A stretch of DNA of 64,000 nucleotides from Phascolarctos cinereus. Its lineage: Eukaryota; Chordata; Mammalia; Diprotodontia; Phascolarctidae. The DNA is taken from the NCBI RefSeq assembly GCF_002099425.1, contig NW_018343990.1, forward strand, positions 1,736,001 to 1,800,000, read 5' to 3'. How positions within the stretch are numbered: position 1 is the first letter of the stretch; every line of letters starts with the position of its first letter. Both the position numbers and the translations under genes were made by a program. The notes under the pieces were generated by a model. It had not been told where the DNA came from, did not search any database, and worked only from the letters and a program-made list of their open reading frames with translations. Of this stretch, positions 24,255-37,799 are shown one piece after another.

Positions 24255-24360
24255 TTTATGTCTACCATTAAATTGTAAGTTCCTTGAGGGTAGGGACCAT
24301 TTATATCCTCAGCACTTTGAAGAGTGCCTGGTACAGAGTAGGTGCTTAATAAATAGTTAA
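24255..24360 (+). repeat. L2 3' tail (sense)
   Basis: TTGTAAGTTCCTTGAGGGTA, GGGACCATTTATATCCTCAG, AGAGTGCCTGGTACAGAGTA and GGTGCTTAATAAATAG: a clear sense L2 end. Confidence 0.85.
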
Positions 24361-24679
24361 CCTTACTACAAGAAAACTCAGCCTTTAAATGTTATTTGGC
24401 TGGTTCAGTTGGCTAATGCTAAAGCTCCTTAGTCCTGATGAATTTCCTTTGGAATTCAGGTACTGACTATGATGAGGTATGGATGGTAAGAGACATCTTT
24501 TAATCTTATAAAATAGCTCAACTCCTCACACCAATTTCAATTGGTGTTATTTTTCTAGGTTCATAGAACATATCCATGTAAATTCCTACTTATGATGACA
24601 AATGCCTCTCCAAATGAGTAATTCTGTAACAAAGCAAGGAGATAGAACCCATGAACAAAACTTACATGCACAAAAGAGA

Positions 24680-24790
24680 TCAGTCAGCCAACAAGCATTT
24701 ATTAGGTGCTTACCAATTTGTGCAATTTACTGTGCTAGAGAAACATGGTTTAAAAATTAAATAATTCCTACTCTCAAAGATCAGTTTTCT
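24680..24790 (-). repeat. L2 3' tail (antisense)
   Basis: CAAGCATTTATTAGGTGCTT, TTTACTGTGCTAGAGAAAC and CTACTCTCAAAGATCAG: a diverged reversed L2 end. Confidence 0.6.
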
Positions 24791-24983
24791 ACTGGAAGAG
24801 CTTTGTTTATTGTGTCTGATTTAAGGATATCTTTTGAGGCCTTAAAGAGGGATGATGCTGAACAATGCAGTGAATATTTTCAAGTCTCACAAAGATGGCT
24901 TTCTAGCTGTTTTGTAAAAGAAGGTTTCTATCTCTGCTGTACACTGGTCACTTCCTCTTATTGTCTTGGGAGTCTAGGGCAGT

Positions 24984-25390
24984 TGTGGGCAGCTAGGTGG
25001 CATAGTGGGTAGAGCGCTGGGCCTGGAGTCAGAAAGATTCATCTTCCTAAGTTCAAATCCAGCCTCACTTACTGTGTCATCCTAGGCAAGTCACTTAACT
25101 CTGTTTGCCTCAGTTTCCTCATCTGTAGAATGAGCTGGAGAAAGAAAAGGCAAACCACTCTGGTATCTTTGCCAAGAAAACCCTAAATAGGGGCATCTAG
25201 GTGGTACAGTGGATACAGCACCGGCCCTAGATTCAAGAGGACCTGGATTCAAATCCAGCCTCAGACACATAACACTTACTAGCAGTGAGACCCTGGGCAA
25301 AGTCACTTAACCGCATTGCCTAACCCCCCCCCAAAAAAAAAAACCCTAAATGGATTAATAGAAAGTCCAACACAACTAAAACCAAATGAC
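24984..25390 (+). repeat. Marsupial CORE-SINE, long form, carrying a nested SINE
   Basis: The head GGGCAGCTAGGTGGCATAG is followed by the core and TTTGCCAAGAAAACCCTAAA. The element then breaks and resumes at 25344 with CCCTAAATGGATTAATAG, and ends AACACAACTAAAACC. The interruption is a second SINE at 25189-25339. Confidence 0.92.
25189..25339 (+). repeat. Marsupial CORE-SINE, short form, inserted in another SINE
   Basis: GGGCATCTAGGTGGTACAG, a CAAGAGGACCTGGATTC core, GGGCAAAGTCACTTAACC and a C- then A-rich tail. A 12-base duplication AAAACCCTAAAT lies at 25177-25188 and 25340-25351, copied from the host SINE. Confidence 0.92.
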
Positions 25391-25464
25391 AACAAAAATA
25401 CATTTTCTAGTATTGGTGTTTATAAAACAGGATTGCTGCATTGACAGCTGTAAAATTTGTAACA

Positions 25465-25625
25465 TAAATTTAGAACTAGATGGGAATCCATCCTCATTTT
25501 ACAAATGAGGAAAATAAAAGTCAGAGTTTTAGTGATTTACCTAGGATCACACAACTTGCACCTGTGGTGATATTCAAAATCAGATCTTCCTGACACCAGT
25601 TCAGTTTTCTATGTCCTATGCTAGG
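25465..25625 (-). repeat. MIR-type SINE (antisense)
   Basis: AGAACTAGATGGGAATCCAT, CATTTTACAAATGAGG, TTACCTAGGATCACACAACT and CAGATCTTCCTGACACCAG. Confidence 0.7.
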
Positions 25626-26721
25626 AGTGTAGTGATAAATGCAGACTAGATCTCTGGTCAGTGAAGGGCCAGAGATCATTAGAGATATACTAACTAGGAT
25701 TCTTTTCATAAATAAAAGACTAATATCATCACTACATATTGCTGGATCATTTTTTAGGTGATTTGGTCATACTGTAATTAAATGTTTTGTTAGAGAATTC
25801 TTTCCCACATGTACCACTCTTACCTAAGTGCTCAAATTAATAAGTGCACCAGAAGCATCAGAGATTAGAAGATTGTTAGAATCTTTGGCATTGTATATAT
25901 TCAGGAATTCATGGTACAGGAAGACAATCAACATATATTTAGCATTTTTCTTAAAATATGTTTCTTTAAAATTGGATAATTGTCAAACTACAAATTATAG
26001 TATTTCAAATAGATTTATTTGTAACAGCTAATTTGCCATTGTTGAGTTTAAGGTTTTTGGAATTCAAAACTATTTACCCAATCTTTGTTTTGCAAACATT
26101 TAGAGTTTATCTCAGGAGAGCTGGAATTACATGGGGATTTTCACAGTCTTGCTTAGCTATACAGCACTGTTCAGAACTTTAGGAAAGTAATCTTACACTG
26201 GGGATTAAGAGGAATTCAGGTACACCAAGAAAAAGAGCTAGGGAAATTAGATTGGAAAAAGCAGGAAGGGAGTAGAAATATATCTCCAAAAAATTTAAAT
26301 CTAAAGTAATAAAAATATTTCCATATTAAATATATTAAACATTAACTTTAAATGTTAATGACATAAGCAAATCAATAAAAAGGATTAAAGGTGGGAAATT
26401 AGCACATGACTGTTAAATGAATTACTTTTACACTGTTATTTATGCCTATATAGTTGAAAAAGATAATAAAACAGCAATGGTTTAAACATCAGAGAACTCA
26501 GAGACTGGTCTGACCTTGATATCAATATTCAACAATTCTTGTATGAAATAGATTCCTTGAATACACTGATGATTTATAGACCTTAGAAAATGAATAATAA
26601 ATTCTATTCTGTTATTGTACTTGAACTGTCAAGTGAGAACCACTTCTTGAGAGTTTTCTTATAGTTAATTCAAACCAATTTTAAACATCAAAGGATATTT
26701 AATCTGTTACATTAAACAAGA
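25626..26721. other. Intronic sequence, nothing recognised
   Basis: About 1.1 kb of AT-rich sequence without a supportable call. Confidence 0.45.
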
Positions 26722-26965
26722 GCACCTAGGAGGCACCGTATAATGCCAGACCTGGGGTCAGGAAGACCTTAGTTCAAAATGGCCTCAGATATTTACTAGC
26801 TGTGTGACCCTGGGCAAGTCACTTAACCCTGTTTGCCTCAGTTTCCTCATCTGTAAAATGAGCTGGAGAAGGAAATGGTGAACCACTTCAGTATCTTTGC
26901 CAAGAAAAACTGCAAGGGGTCATGAAGAGTTGGACACGAGTGAAACAACTGAACAACAACAATAC
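26722..26965 (+). repeat. Marsupial CORE-SINE, long form
   Basis: Complete long form: GAGCACCTAGGAGGCAC head, GTGACCCTGGGCAAGTCACT, CTCATCTGTAAAATGAGCTG, CAGTATCTTTGCCAAGAAA and GGGGTCATGAAGAGTTGG, ending in AACTGAACAACAACAA. Confidence 0.93.
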
Positions 26966-27009
26966 TATGATATTTCATAGCTCTAACAAAAAGTCTGAAA
27001 TGCAAATAT

Positions 27010-27640
27010 AAAGAGAATTGGCAAAAAAAAACATATGAGTTATAACCATTCCTCTGTGGCAGAGGATATGAACAGTTTTCAAAAGAAGAAATGCAGTCTA
27101 TTGATAACCATGTAGAAAAAAGTGCTTCAAATCAATAATAATGAGACTTAAAATTAGTTAATGTCAAAAGAGCTGTGGGATGATAAATACTCTAATATAC
27201 AATTACTTCAACATTTTATTGTTTAATCTGTTCTGGAAAACAATTTGGAATTATCCAAGAAAATTTACTGAACTATAGTTTAACTACAAAACTATAATAC
27301 TGACTAGAAATTCCAGTATTAGATGTACCATAAGGTGTCAGTTACAGAAAGAGGTCCCAGGTATGCTAAAATATTCATAGTAATATTTGCAGTAGCAAAA
27401 AACTAGGGACACTGTAGTTAACCATTAATTGATGAATGCTTGAACAAATTGTGGCATATAAATATAATAGGATATTATTATAATTCTTGTACTTTAAGAC
27501 ATTACAAATATGAGGAATTCAGAGAAAGAAAGGAAGACTTTTATAAGTTAATGTAGAATAAGAAGCCAAACCAGAAGAACAATATATACAATTTTTACGA
27601 TAATATAAGTGGAAATAACTCTGTAAGAAATCAGAATTCA
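27010..27640 (+). repeat. L1 ORF2 C-terminal region (sense)
   Basis: Sense of the terminal ORF2 region: AGGATATGAACAGTTTTCAA, GGAATTATCCAAGAAAATT, ATATTCATAGTAATATTTGC, TAACCATTAATTGATGAATG and ATAATAGGATATTATTATAA. It contains many stops. It is followed by unassigned sequence to about 27890. Confidence 0.75.
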
Positions 27641-27889
27641 GCTCAAATGCAATGATCGTTGTTGGTTCTAGATGACTAATGTTGGAATACAGTTCCCTTA
27701 AGTCATGTTCTCTGGACATGTCTCACTTCCCTCCTAGAACACAGGGGTCTTTGATCCAGGGACAGTATCATTTTCCATCTAACACAAAGCATTGCATAGT
27801 ATAATACTTAAGTGTTTGTTGAATTGAGGAAACTGAGGTTGAGCCAGAGCACTTTTTAATACCCTCCCTCCTATATGTGTATGGCTGTT

Positions 27890-28020
27890 TGGATCTCATC
27901 ACAGTCGTTAAAATATGAGCTCCTTGATGTAGGGGCTGTTTTTGCCTTTGTCTGTGTCCGAAGCAATTTTTCACAGTACCTGACACATAGTAACCTTTTA
28001 ATAAATGTAGATTGAGTGAC
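27890..28020 (+). repeat. L2 3' tail (sense)
   Basis: TGAGCTCCTTGATGTAGGGG, CACAGTACCTGACACATAGT and TTAATAAATGTAGATTGAG. Confidence 0.8.
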
Positions 28021-28264
28021 TGACTCAGGGTTTTTTCAAGAGCTCAAAAAACAGGGAATATGGTGGCCAGTGTTGGTGATGAGCTAGTTATCATCAGTAT
28101 ATACTTATTGGCAAAAGCCTCCTCTGTTGTTACAGTTGGCTGTCACTAAGGTTTGTGAGGGATTTGACCTAAACTGCCTTCTCATCCAAGCTGTTTTTTT
28201 CCTCATCCAAAGATAAAATGACATATAGCCCATGTTGTCAAGAAATTAATGGTGAAACTAATAG

Positions 28265-29388
28265 AGGAACCATTCAGTCAGTAAGCAACCATTTATTAAG
28301 TGCCTAATAGGTGCCATGCATTGTACTAACTGCTGGGGATTAAAAAAAAGGCAAAAGTACTGTTCCATCCTCAAGAAGTTCACATTCTAATGGGAGAAAT
28401 GACATATAAACATGTACAAGCAAGATATATAGAGAATAAATAGATAGAAGGCACTAGACTCAGGAAGGACCAGAAAGGTACAAGATAGAGTTGAGGGGGC
28501 AAAGCATTCCAAGCATGCAGGGCAGCCAGTGCTAGGGCACAAAGTCTGGAGAGATAGAGTTTTGTTTTATTTTTGTTTTTACTAGGAACAGCAAAAAGGT
28601 CAGTTTCACTGGATTGTGAGTACATGAAGGAGAGTAAAATGTAAGAAGAATGGAAAAGTAGGAAAATGCCAGGTTGTGAAGGGCTTTACCTGCCAAATTG
28701 AGCATTTTATATTTGATTCTAGAGGTGATGGAGAACCACTGTAGTAGATAGACTTGGGAGATACAACATTAGACCTATACTATAGGGAAATCACATTGGC
28801 AGCTGAGTAGCGGATAAATAGGAATGAGTAGAGACTTGAAGCACAGAAACCAGTTAAAAGCTTCTTGCCATGCTCTAGGTGAGAGATAATAAGAGCCTGT
28901 AGTAGAACAGTGGCTTCGTATGTGGAAAAAGAGGAAGATGATACTGAGATTGCAATCCTGGGTTACTGGGAGGTAAGGATGGTGGTTGGTACCTCTACTA
29001 TAAAAAAGTCTGGAAGAGGAGGAAGGATTGGGGGGGCAGAATAATGGATTCTGTTTGGGACATACTGAATTTGAGATGCCTCCGGGACACCCAGTACAAG
29101 ATGTCTAAAAGATTGTTGGGGTTGCAACCCTAGAGCTCACATTAGAGAACAAGACTGTATGTGCAGATCTAAGAGTCATCTTCATAGAGATGATAACTTG
29201 AACCTGTGGAGGCTGATGAGACCACAAAATGAGATAGTATAGAGGGAGAAGAGAAGAGGGCCTGGCACAGACTCTTGAAGATTCACCTATAATTAATGGC
29301 TATGACTTGGACAAAGATCCTGAAAAAGACACCAAGAAGGAATTATCAGACAAGTAGGAAGAGAACCATTTCACACACGCACGCGCGT

Positions 29389-29420
<32 letters not shown>

Positions 29421-30060
29421 CCAGAAGAACATGTATTCAGGAGGAGATAGTGAAGGCTACAGCATGCTCAAGAGTGAGGATTGTGAAGAAATTAAATTTA
29501 ACAACTGAGAAAACATTGGTGATTTTGGAGAAGGCAGCTTAATGGTGAGAAGGCAAATTGCAGAGGGTTTAGAAATGAGTGAAACCAGAGGAAGTGAAAG
29601 TACCTAGTATAGACAGCTTTCTCATTTATTTTAGCCACAAAGAGGAGGAGATATCAGACAATAAATGGGGGGTGGCCAAATGAAGCAAGGGTTGTTTTTG
29701 TTTTTTAAGAATGGGAGTGTGTCTTATAGGGAAGGAGCTAATAGATAGGGAAGAGGGAATGAGGGTGATAGGGAATATGTTGAAGAAGATGGGAGGGGTT
29801 GGAATCAAAGGTACATTACAGGAGTTTGCCCTGGCAAGGAGAAGGACCACCTCTTCATCAGACAGGAATGAAAGGAAAAACAATAGAGGAAAATTTCTGA
29901 GTAACCTGAGATGAGGGTGAAGGGTGAAGAGGGAGCTGTCAGAATGGTCACAATTTTTTCAGAGAAAGTGAGGTTCTTAGGGAGGGTATGGGGAAGGGTA
30001 TGGGGAGGGAGTATGGTGAGCAGCTTGAGGACTAAGGAACAAGTTTGAAATAGCTACCAG
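28265..30060 (-). repeat. L2 LINE, 3' end to RT start (antisense)
   Basis: The 3' end is at the left (CCATTTATTAAGTGCCTAAT, CAAGAAGTTCACATTCTAAT). Typical antisense L2 body phrases follow: AAAGCATTCCAAGCATGC, GAAGGGCTTTACCTGCCAAA. At the right end the minus strand encodes DEEVVLLLARANS and PLIPTPPI, which parallels the L2 ORF2 block TEEEV..LL..NP and LDPIP. A CA-repeat tract lies inside at 29372-29420. No intact ORF remains. Confidence 0.75.
29372..29420. repeat. (CA)n microsatellite with CG-containing start
   Basis: Forty-nine bases of strictly alternating pyrimidine and purine: CACACACGCACGCGCGTGCA leads into a pure CA tract. Confidence 0.95.
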
Positions 30061-30082
30061 GAAAATAACATGTACTATATAG

Positions 30083-30088
30083 GTGTGT

Positions 30089-30126
<38 letters not shown>
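30083..30126. repeat. (GT)4-(AC)18 microsatellite
   Basis: GTGTGTGT changes directly into a long AC run, so the tract is partly self-complementary. Confidence 0.95.
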
Positions 30127-30127
<1 letters not shown>

Positions 30128-30199
30128 AATATATGCAAAACACCTTAAAAGCAGATAGAAGGGGATGGCATCAGCAGGCGGGGGGTGGGAAGTAAGACC

Positions 30200-31070
30200 A
30201 AGAAAGATCTAATTAAGACAGAGGAAATTAAACTAAATCTTGAAAGACATCAGGGACTTCGAAGAGTTACGAGATAAGAGGTCATTCCAGGCATGAGGGC
30301 CAACCTCCTTCCCCTCCCCCCCTCCCGAAAAGCACAGAATGAGTGAGTAGTACCATTTATTAAGCAAGATATAGTGTCATGTGAGAAGCAGCCAATAGGT
30401 CAGTATTTTCTGGACCATAAATTGTGTAAAGAGAAGTAGTTGGTGATAAGACTAAAAAACTAGATGAAGCTAGGTTGTAAAGAGCTCTAAATGACAAGCA
30501 AGTTTAGGGATGATATAGACTTATGCTTTGGGAAAATTAGTTTGCCAGTTGTGTGGAGAATGTATTGAAGTAAAAGATGTATTGGATGTGAGGCAAAACT
30601 TGTTAGGAGGTTGTTTTAGTAGTCCAGATGAGAGGGGATGAAGTCCTAAATTAGTGTGATGGCCTTGAAAATGGAGAGAAAAGAATATATAGGAAAGATC
30701 TTAGTAAGATAGGAACAACAAGATGTGGCATCTATTTAGATACATTAGTTGAGTGAGAGTGAAGAGTCAAGTATGACACCTAAATTGCAAACCGGAGTAA
30801 CTGGACGGATGAATGGTGGTGCCTTCAAAAGTAATGAAGAACTTCAGAAGGGACTGGTTTGGGTAAGAAAGATAATGAATTCTGTTTTAGCCATGTTGAG
30901 TTTGAAACGCCTGCAGAACATCCAGTTTCACCCGTCCAATAGTAGTTGGTGATGCAGGACAGGAACTCACAAGAAAGACTAGGGCTAGCTATATGGCTGA
31001 AGAAAGGCTTAGAAACTGACACATGAACTTCCTTGAAGTTAAGGATGCTAAGAAGCCAATAGGAGGAGGT
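30200..31070 (-). repeat. L2 LINE body (antisense), second copy
   Basis: GAGGTCATTCCAGGCATGAG, GCTAGGTTGTAAAGAGCTCT, TTGTGTGGAGAATGTATTG, TGTTAGGAGGTTGTTTTAGT and GCAGAACATCCAGTTTCACC repeat the order in the neighbouring copy, so this is a separate L2 insertion. Confidence 0.75.
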
Positions 31071-32035
31071 AATTCATTCCAGGAATAGGGACAACCTGGC
31101 TTCAAACATATGAGATCATCAAATCAGGAGCAAACTATGCCAGAAATCCATCAAGTGAGAATTATTTTCTTTGCCATTGTATTCTCTTCTAGCTACATAC
31201 TGGGCTGGTGGAAGAAAAGGGGAGCAGACATTTTTCCAGTGGAACTATGTGTCCCCCAGGCAGGTTGACTAAGAGAATGGTGAGCACAACAGGAAGTATG
31301 TTCCTTTCTTGCTGTGATCATGAAGGCAGAATGGCTAGACATGGGTCCTGGGATAGACAGATGCCTGGGCAACAAGAAGACCTTGAAGACGTGGATTCTG
31401 ACACCTGGGAAACAAGAGTTTCCTCTGCTTCCCTCCTCAAAACCTATTCTCTCATTTCTTCTTTCTGTCTCTCCCATCCAGTTTCCTCATCTTTTCTTCA
31501 TCTTCTCATTCTCGACTTAGACCTGTCAGCCTATCTTGAGTGGGAAGTAGTGTGGGAGTGAGAATGTTTCCTTATCACCTCTTGTCACTTAACAGAAATG
31601 CATTTGTCCAATACAGGAAAAAGTTATGTTCCATCTGATGATTAGGTGTCTTATAAGTCTGGGGAGTCCTGAGGTTCCAGAAATTTACTAAATAACCTGC
31701 TAAGCATCACAGCATCGGAACCAACTTGAGCCTCAGACCTCAGGATGCTCAGCCTGGCATTCTGGCCCTGCACCACACAGTCTCCTCTACTGTGATGAGG
31801 GATGGGTTTCATTTCTTATTTCTCTTTTGAATGTCTTTGAGCAGATATTTTGTTCCATTTTCTACATTGCTTACTAAAATTTCTTCTTCAACCAAATGAA
31901 GATGTTCAGACAATCTGGGTCTGTAGATGGAGATCCTTGTGAGGCTTGTGTCATTTTTAATTCCTTAGCAATCTCTTATAGTGTTACTGAATCTTTTGCT
32001 TTTTCCGAAATGCAAATCCTTAGGGTAGAAGAGGG
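31071..32035. other. Unassigned sequence with a 117-codon open frame
   Basis: An open frame at 31208-31561 (+) starts MEEKGSRHFSSGTMCPPG. It has no motif I know, no transcription signal and no flanking splice pattern that I can support. I treat it as probably non-coding. Confidence 0.45.
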
Positions 32036-32039
32036 AAAG

Positions 32040-32340
32040 CATTTTTTTAAGCATTCACTATGTGCCAGATACTGTGCTAAGCACCTGAGATACAAATACA
32101 ATTCAAATAGGAAGTGACAACACATATAGAAGTGGTTGCCAGGGAAGAGTGTGTCTCTAGGAATTCATAGGAATGCCCTTTCTGGGAAGGGGGGGAAGGT
32201 AGGATGGTAGTATTGATTTGGTTACTAAGCCTAGAGCAAGAAGAACTTTCACGGGTATGATGTAACAGGAGGATGGATGGCAAAATTGGAGGAGGGAAGG
32301 TCTGATGGATGTAAATCATGATCTGGACCTGGCTAGATAT
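32040..32340 (-). repeat. L2 3' end (antisense)
   Basis: AAGCATTCACTATGTGCCAG, ATACTGTGCTAAGCACCTGA, then diverged sequence with purine-rich runs. The right limit is uncertain. Confidence 0.6.
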
Positions 32341-35078
<2,738 letters not shown>

Positions 35079-35089
35079 AAAAGCTATTT

Positions 35090-35250
35090 CTCTGGAGGCA
35101 GCTAGGTGGCACAGTGGATAGATCTCTGGCCTTGGAGTCAGGAGAACCTGAGTTCAAATATGGCCTCAGACACTTGATACTTACTAGCTGTGTAACCCTG
35201 GGCAAGTCACTTAACCCCGATTGACTCACCAAAAACAAAACAAAGCCAAA
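35090..35250 (+). repeat. Marsupial CORE-SINE, short form
   Basis: GGCAGCTAGGTGGCACAGTG, GGAGTCAGGAGAACCTGAG, GGGCAAGTCACTTAACCCC and an A-rich tail. An 11-base duplication AAAAGCTATTT lies at 35079-35089 and 35251-35261. Confidence 0.95.
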
Positions 35251-35261
35251 AAAAGCTATTT

Positions 35262-36839
35262 TTTTGTTTGGCTGCCAGTATAACTTACATGTCTAGCCTT
35301 TTGATCTCTGATGAACATTTTTATGCCTTTGTTCTGCCTCTATAAGTTATTTACTTCTCCCTCTGTGCTTTGTTTTCCTAAATGCTTTCATTCTTCCCAG
35401 GTTATTGGAAGGTTTTTTTTTGTTTGTTTCTTCAGTTCTGTTCCACAAATATCCTACTATATGCTCAGCACTATAGTAGATGGTTTATCTTATTCATTTT
35501 ATATTTTTATTTGTTGTTTATTCATATTTTATAGCAATAATTTTTTTTACAGTTTTTATGGGTTTTTCTCCCAAAGAGTTTTTATGAATTCCTATTAAAT
35601 CAAAATCTGTTTTTTTATATAAGCATTTAATCTTCCCACTCTTTTGTTCATCCACCTATACTTTCACATTTAATGTTATCTCAAAACGTGGTTATGTACT
35701 TGTATCAAATTTGTTACCTAGTATGGAAAATGAATGTTTGTGAAAAATCATTATGTGGGATAAATCATTATATGGGATAAAAAGAAGAGCTAAGTCTTTC
35801 TTATGTTCGAAGATCACACAAATTCTTACCAACTACACAAGCATAATCACCAGAAAGGGTCATCTTTATATTTTATCAGTTCTTAGAATATAACATAAAT
35901 TTACAAAGGTACATGCATAGAGTACACTTAATAAAGAGTAGTGAAAATTTCTGTGTGACTTACAGAATGTTTTTTAATAGTTACATGATACTTTCTAGTT
36001 ACACTTCATCTGTGGTACTGATATATACCAACTACCTTGGTTAGCTCTGTAACTGGAATATTTAAATTTAATAGATTTATATAATAGCCCATTTATGGCT
36101 TAAATTCTAACCCTCGTCCATTAGAAGTAGAAGATACAATCAGGTGGATATGATGTGACATTGGGAGGGTGAGCCAGGATATTATCTGTTTGTTGTTTGT
36201 AAACAACAAAAAGTCGTAGTAACCTTGCAGTCTAGCAGAGGTTCATAATAAAGAGGAAACACTTTCTTTCCCCACCTTAAACTCTAAGCTGTAAGTGGGG
36301 GAGGGAAAGATTATCTCCTTTCTTCAGTCCCTGCCATTTGTGTCTGGGATGCTTTAGGTGGAAAAAGACAGCAGGGAATTTATGTTTTTGACTTACTTAT
36401 CCCAAGAGACTTTTGTTGGCAAAGAGAACATCCATTAGTGATTCTGTGGGTCAAACAATCCAGGCAACATTCCCACTTCAACAAACAATCCATTTATAAA
36501 ATGTTTCCTACGTATAAGACATTTAAACATATGTTCCCTGCCTATAGTTTGTTGTGGGCAAATGGTTAAAGTATTTTTTTAAATTTAAGGAGAGTATTAT
36601 CTTTAAATATCAGTGTTTTAAGCTATGTCAGTGTCATATCAATTTTCCTAAGAAAATTTTAAATTATTGTGAATGAAAATGTTAAGTATCTTCTAATTAT
36701 ACATTTTTAATAGTGGCTTTAGTTGTCAGTTTTTATTAAATTTTAGGAGGTTATGAAGGTTGTAGAATGTAACCTTCTGGTGGATTTCATTTATTGAAAA
36801 GAATTTAATTTTTAAAAAAGAATGTAACCTGTTTTATAC
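35262..36839. other. Intronic sequence, mostly unassigned; perfect hairpin at 36189-36210
   Basis: No firm repeat, although 35445-35485 weakly recalls an L2 tail. TTTGTTGTTT and its exact reverse complement AAACAACAAA flank a GT loop at 36189-36210. Confidence 0.45.
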
Positions 36840-37510
36840 ATTTTTAAATAAATTTTTGTTTATTTTTTGTTTTTACATCACCTAAATTTCTTCTAGTATA
36901 CCTTCCCATTTCTATCCCCTGTGACAGGAAATATAAATATAATAAATAAGATAAAAAGATGAAGAAGGAAAAAATAAACAAAACTAATCAAAGCATCAAA
37001 AAATTCTGAAATATTTGAAGTATTCCGTATCTTTGGACCTCCCTTCTACAGAGGAGTGGGGAGAGATGTCTTATATCTCTTCTTTGTGACTATGCTTATT
37101 CTTTGTAATCCTGTGGCATTCACTTTCAGTTTTATTATTGTTTCCATTTACGTTGTTGTAGTCATCGTATATGTTGTTTCTTGGCTCTACTTATTTCACT
37201 TTGTATCAGTTCATTTAAGTTTTTCTATACTATTCCATAATCATTTCTTACAGCACAGTAATATCCCATTACTTTCGGGTACCACAACTTGTGTAGCCAT
37301 TTTCTAGTTAATGGGCATTTGCTTTCTTTTTTTTTTTCTTTAGGCAATTGGGGCAAGTGACTTGGCAGGGTCACACAGGTAGTAAGTGTCAAGTGTCTGG
37401 TCTGAGATCCGGATTTGAACTCAGGTCCTCCTGACCAGGATGGGTGCTCTATCCACTGCACCACCTAGCTGCCCCTGGACATTTACTTTCTGTAACTTTT
37501 TTTTTAAAGA
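36840..37510 (-). repeat. L1 3'-end fragment (antisense), interrupted by a SINE
   Basis: CTTGGCTCTACTTATTTCAC, ATCAGTTCATTTAAG, CAGCACAGTAATATCCCATT and GTAGCCATTTTCTAGTTAAT are the antisense L1 tail. The same branch of L1 is seen at 46676-47530 (shared phrase CTTGGCTCTACTTA). The SINE at 37328-37475 sits inside. Confidence 0.7.
37328..37475 (-). repeat. Marsupial CORE-SINE, short form (antisense)
   Basis: CAATTGGGGCAAGTGACTTG, GGATTTGAACTCAGGTCCTC and ACCACCTAGCTGCCCC. Flanked by a 16-base duplication, TGGGCATTTGCTTTCT (37312-37327) and TGGACATTTACTTTCT (37476-37491), 14 of 16 matching. Confidence 0.92.
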
Positions 37511-37551
37511 CTTCCCTCCAACATACGGTTTTTGAGTTTATTTGATTTTTT

Positions 37552-37790
37552 CAATTGCATAGTGTAGTAGGTAGAGTGGAGGACATGGGTTTGAATCCTA
37601 TCTCTCATACTTATGAACTATGTGACCATGAGCAGGTTACTTAATTTCTTTTAGCCTCAGTTTCCCGATCTATAAAATGGGGATTGTAATACCTGTAATA
37701 TCTCACAAGATGACTGTGAGAATCAGATGAGATAATTTATGTATGATACTTTGAAACTTTAAGGCTTTTTGTAAATACCTATTTTTTTAA
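37552..37790 (+). repeat. MIR SINE (sense)
   Basis: GCATAGTGTAGTAGGTAGAG, GGTTTGAATCCTATCTCTC, GCCTCAGTTTCCCGATCTAT, AAATGGGGATTGTAATACC and ATCAGATGAGATAATTTATG: nearly full length. Confidence 0.85.
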
Positions 37791-37799
37791 AAAAAATAC

